Shown piece by piece: positions 62,379 through 64,000 of a stretch of DNA of 64,000 bases. The DNA is from Lentisphaeria bacterium (GTDB lineage Bacteria > Verrucomicrobiota > Lentisphaeria > Victivallales > Victivallaceae). The stretch spans positions 1 through 64,000 of the forward strand of contig JAFWBQ010000085.1 of assembly GCA_017507125.1 (NCBI GenBank). The letters are read 5' to 3'. Numbering within the stretch: position 1 is the stretch's first letter; each line of letters begins with the position of its first letter. Below the pieces are notes generated by a model, which had not been told where the DNA came from, made no database searches, and was given only the letters and a program-made list of their open reading frames with translations. Made by a program: the position numbers and the translations under genes.

Positions 62379-63440
62379 TCAGGGCATAGCGATCACACAC
62401 ATGGGACGGCGGAGCGTAAATGCCGCCGTCTTTTTCCATCCGTCATCTTTTTCCCAGACAGAAAAACAGTCGCTTTTCATATTCACAAGGAACATGTTCC
62501 CTTTGCCGAAACTCAAATCATAGGGAAAATCGCCGCTGCTTGCAAAAGTGTTTGCCAGCTTCAATCTGCCGTCAGAAGCCATTGATACGACAGCAATGGA
62601 GTTGTGTCCCCGGTTGGAAACAAAGAAAACTCCGCAGGGAGCCGTCTTGATGGCACCGGCATAACTTGTTCCGCTCCAGGCAGAGGGGAGCAGAGAACAC
62701 ACCGAAACAAGAAGAGGAGAACCTTTTTCAAATTTGAAGGAGGCAACCGTATTATTGAGTTCATTGGCGGAAACAACAAACTTTCCGTCAGCAGAAAAAC
62801 TCAAATGCCGGGGACCTGAACCGGGAGGCAGAGCGACACTTTGTCTCTGAGTCAATCCTTTCTTTGCATCATAGTCAAAGACGTGGATCTTATCACACCC
62901 GAGATCGGCAACAAGGACGCTTGATCCGTCAGGAGTCTGAGCGGCAAAATGAGGATGGGCGTGCTTCTGGCGCTTGTGGATGCTGCGCCCGGTAAAGGTG
63001 AAACGCTTTTCAAGTTTGATGATCCCTCCGTCAGGGACAAGAGAGAGCAGATCCATAAAACCGCCGGAGTAGCTGCTGCCGAAAAGGTATTTGCCATCCT
63101 GAGAAACTGAAATATGGCAATAACCGTGATTTCCCGGAATGAGAAAAGCATCTGCTTTTTTCAGCGATCCATTACGGCGGATCCGGAACACATCAACACA
63201 ATGGGCGCCTTTGGCGATCCTGCGGGCGGCATAAAGGGTATGTTCTTTCACAGCCATATAGGAAACATTGGAACCGGTATCCACTTTCCGCATCATCCAG
63301 CTGCGGGGGATGGGAAGTCCCTGATTCGTATAACGGGCAAGGTGGATCCCGTCATTGCCGCCGATGTAAACGTGCTGAGATGCACACCCTGCCAGAAACG
63401 CAAGGAGTGCGGTCCCCAAAAGAAGGTAGAGCGTTTTCAT
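62379..63440 (-). CDS. Lactonase-family beta-propeller lipoprotein
   Basis: A lipoprotein signal with lipobox LLAFLAGC places Cys19 of this 353-residue protein in a membrane. The remainder shows propeller blades of the 6-phosphogluconolactonase/YkgB family: ISVSQDGKYLFGSSYSGG, SVLVADLGCDKIHVFDYD, PRHLSFSADGKFVVSANELNN and GVFFVSNRGHNSIAVVSM. Catalytic residues were not placed. It is downstream of, and overlaps by 4 bp, a second copy of the family, so the two are translated together. It converges on uup with only 5 bp between stops. Confidence 0.85.
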   Translation of the reverse strand: MKTLYLLLGTALLAFLAGCASQHVYIGGNDGIHLARYTNQGLPIPRSWMMRKVDTGSNVSYMAVKEHTLYAARRIAKGAHCVDVFRIRRNGSLKKADAFLIPGNHGYCHISVSQDGKYLFGSSYSGGFMDLLSLVPDGGIIKLEKRFTFTGRSIHKRQKHAHPHFAAQTPDGSSVLVADLGCDKIHVFDYDAKKGLTQRQSVALPPGSGPRHLSFSADGKFVVSANELNNTVASFKFEKGSPLLVSVCSLLPSAWSGTSYAGAIKTAPCGVFFVSNRGHNSIAVVSMASDGRLKLANTFASSGDFPYDLSFGKGNMFLVNMKSDCFSVWEKDDGWKKTAAFTLRRPMCVIAMP

Positions 63441-64000
63441 TGTTTACTCCATGCAATGCAAATGGGTCTGGAATACTCCAGCTTGAGTCCGTTGGGAGTC
63501 AATGTTCCCTTTTCGGGATCAAAGTCAAAGAAATAGATCACATCAGAAAACTCATTTCCGGCGGCAAAGTGTTTGCCGTCAGGCAGAAAGTTCACATCTC
63601 TGGGGCTGACTGCGCCAGAAAGAGTCGTCTGGACCTTTTTCATGCCCCCTTTGCCGTCAACTTCTATGACCACAAGGGAGTCAAATCCCCGGTTGGTGGC
63701 GACCAGAAATCTGCCGTCAGCGCTCATTCGGATGGCAGAAGCCTTGGTTTCGCAATTACACCCTTCAGGCAGAAGAGAAAGTTCATTTATGATTTTGAAT
63801 GAACCGTTTTCGTATTTCATGCTCAAAACGGTGTTGCCCAGTTCGGTCAGCAGATATGCCATGTTTTCCGCGGCAAAATGGATGTGCCGCGGTCCGCAGC
63901 CGGCAGGCATGGGAGATACAGCAGGATGGGCGGCATCAATACCTTTTTCTGAGTCAAAGGGGTAGCAGAAGATCTTGTCGCATCCCAGATCCGTCACCGC
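63437..64000 (-). CDS. Lactonase-family beta-propeller protein (partial, N-terminus beyond window)
   Basis: The reading frame continues past the window edge, so only the C-terminal 187 residues are seen. AVTDLGCDKIFCYPFD aligns with the same blade in the downstream paralogue, and GPRHIHFAAENMAYLLTELGN, FLVATNRGFDSLVVIEV and PRDVNFLPDGKHFAAGNE complete further blades. It ends WSKQ and overlaps the next gene by 4 bp. A sugar-lactone hydrolase role is by family only. Whether it has a signal peptide cannot be known here. Confidence 0.85.
   Translation of the reverse strand, partial: AVTDLGCDKIFCYPFDSEKGIDAAHPAVSPMPAGCGPRHIHFAAENMAYLLTELGNTVLSMKYENGSFKIINELSLLPEGCNCETKASAIRMSADGRFLVATNRGFDSLVVIEVDGKGGMKKVQTTLSGAVSPRDVNFLPDGKHFAAGNEFSDVIYFFDFDPEKGTLTPNGLKLEYSRPICIAWSKQ

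Noticed and set aside
1-64000. CRISPR arrays, tRNA and rRNA genes, insertion sequences, prophage
   Set aside because: No regularly spaced repeats, no tRNA cloverleaf or rRNA-like stretch, and no transposase, integrase or phage structural gene was found on reading the window.

Overview
The window reads as chromosomal DNA of an anaerobic, Gram-negative, glycan-degrading bacterium, most likely a member of the Lentisphaerota (Victivallis-like). The support is indirect. There is an H-X9-DG type pseudopilin with the [18 protein letters not shown] leader, a DUF6259 protein, very large secreted beta-helix proteins beside glycoside hydrolases, a lipid A Kdo transferase (waaA), and the oxygen-sensitive enzymes NrdD/NrdG and HydF. 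No rRNA, tRNA, CRISPR array, transposase, integrase or phage gene was seen.

Layout. 1-3.7 kb: a DUF4380-like gene, then panD with two small TadE/Flp-like pilin genes, an Lrp regulator and a sugar isomerase-like protein. 3.8-10.4 kb (minus strand): a carbohydrate cluster of aldo/keto reductase, PHP hydrolase, DUF6259 protein and two MFS transporters. 10.4-21.5 kb (minus strand): housekeeping genes, namely HPr-EI, waaA, ilvE-panC-hisD, pal and the SAM-cycle operon metK-adenosine kinase-ahcY. 21.7-26.3 kb: a GH4 enzyme and a 1067-residue beta-helix protein. 26.4-28.1 kb: a membrane protein and hydF. 28.1-39.0 kb: a divergent glycan locus. GH36 and GH16 enzymes face a five-gene operon of beta-propeller glycosidase-like protein, GntR/LacI regulator, pseudopilin, beta-helix protein and Gfo/Idh/MocA oxidoreductase. 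39.1-46.6 kb: M29 aminopeptidase, trxB, the anaerobic ribonucleotide reductase genes nrdG-nrdD, and two M55 D-aminopeptidases. 46.7-50.1 kb: TetR regulator, GDPD, alpha/beta hydrolase and a FabK-like enzyme. 50.3-62.4 kb: two divergent operons, ABC ATPase-TPR-mutL-coiled coil and fabF-mnmG-ABC permease-rsmB-like-trmL-uup. 62.4-64 kb: two tandem lactonase-family beta-propellers, the second cut by the window end.

How the parts work together. Secreted beta-helix proteins and a surface pseudopilin probably capture or trim a plant or mucus glycan. MFS transporters import oligosaccharides, which cytoplasmic GH36, GH16, GH4 and propeller enzymes finish, with NAD-dependent oxidoreductases and isomerases processing the sugars. 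DNA precursors come from a class III ribonucleotide reductase with its own C-terminal redoxin. It is preceded by tandem NrdR-box-like sequences and followed by a thioredoxin reductase gene.

Most unusual feature. The pseudopilin gene at 33829 carries a 168-bp in-frame insertion bounded by two copies of its FTLIELLV leader codons and containing three perfect hairpins plus octamer repeats. It looks like a small in-frame insertion element or recombination scar targeted to the prepilin leader. Other notable points are a GGTG signature next to many -10 boxes, a CTG-started 50-codon pilin-like gene overlapping panD, and a 15-bp perfect hairpin in the nrdG leader.
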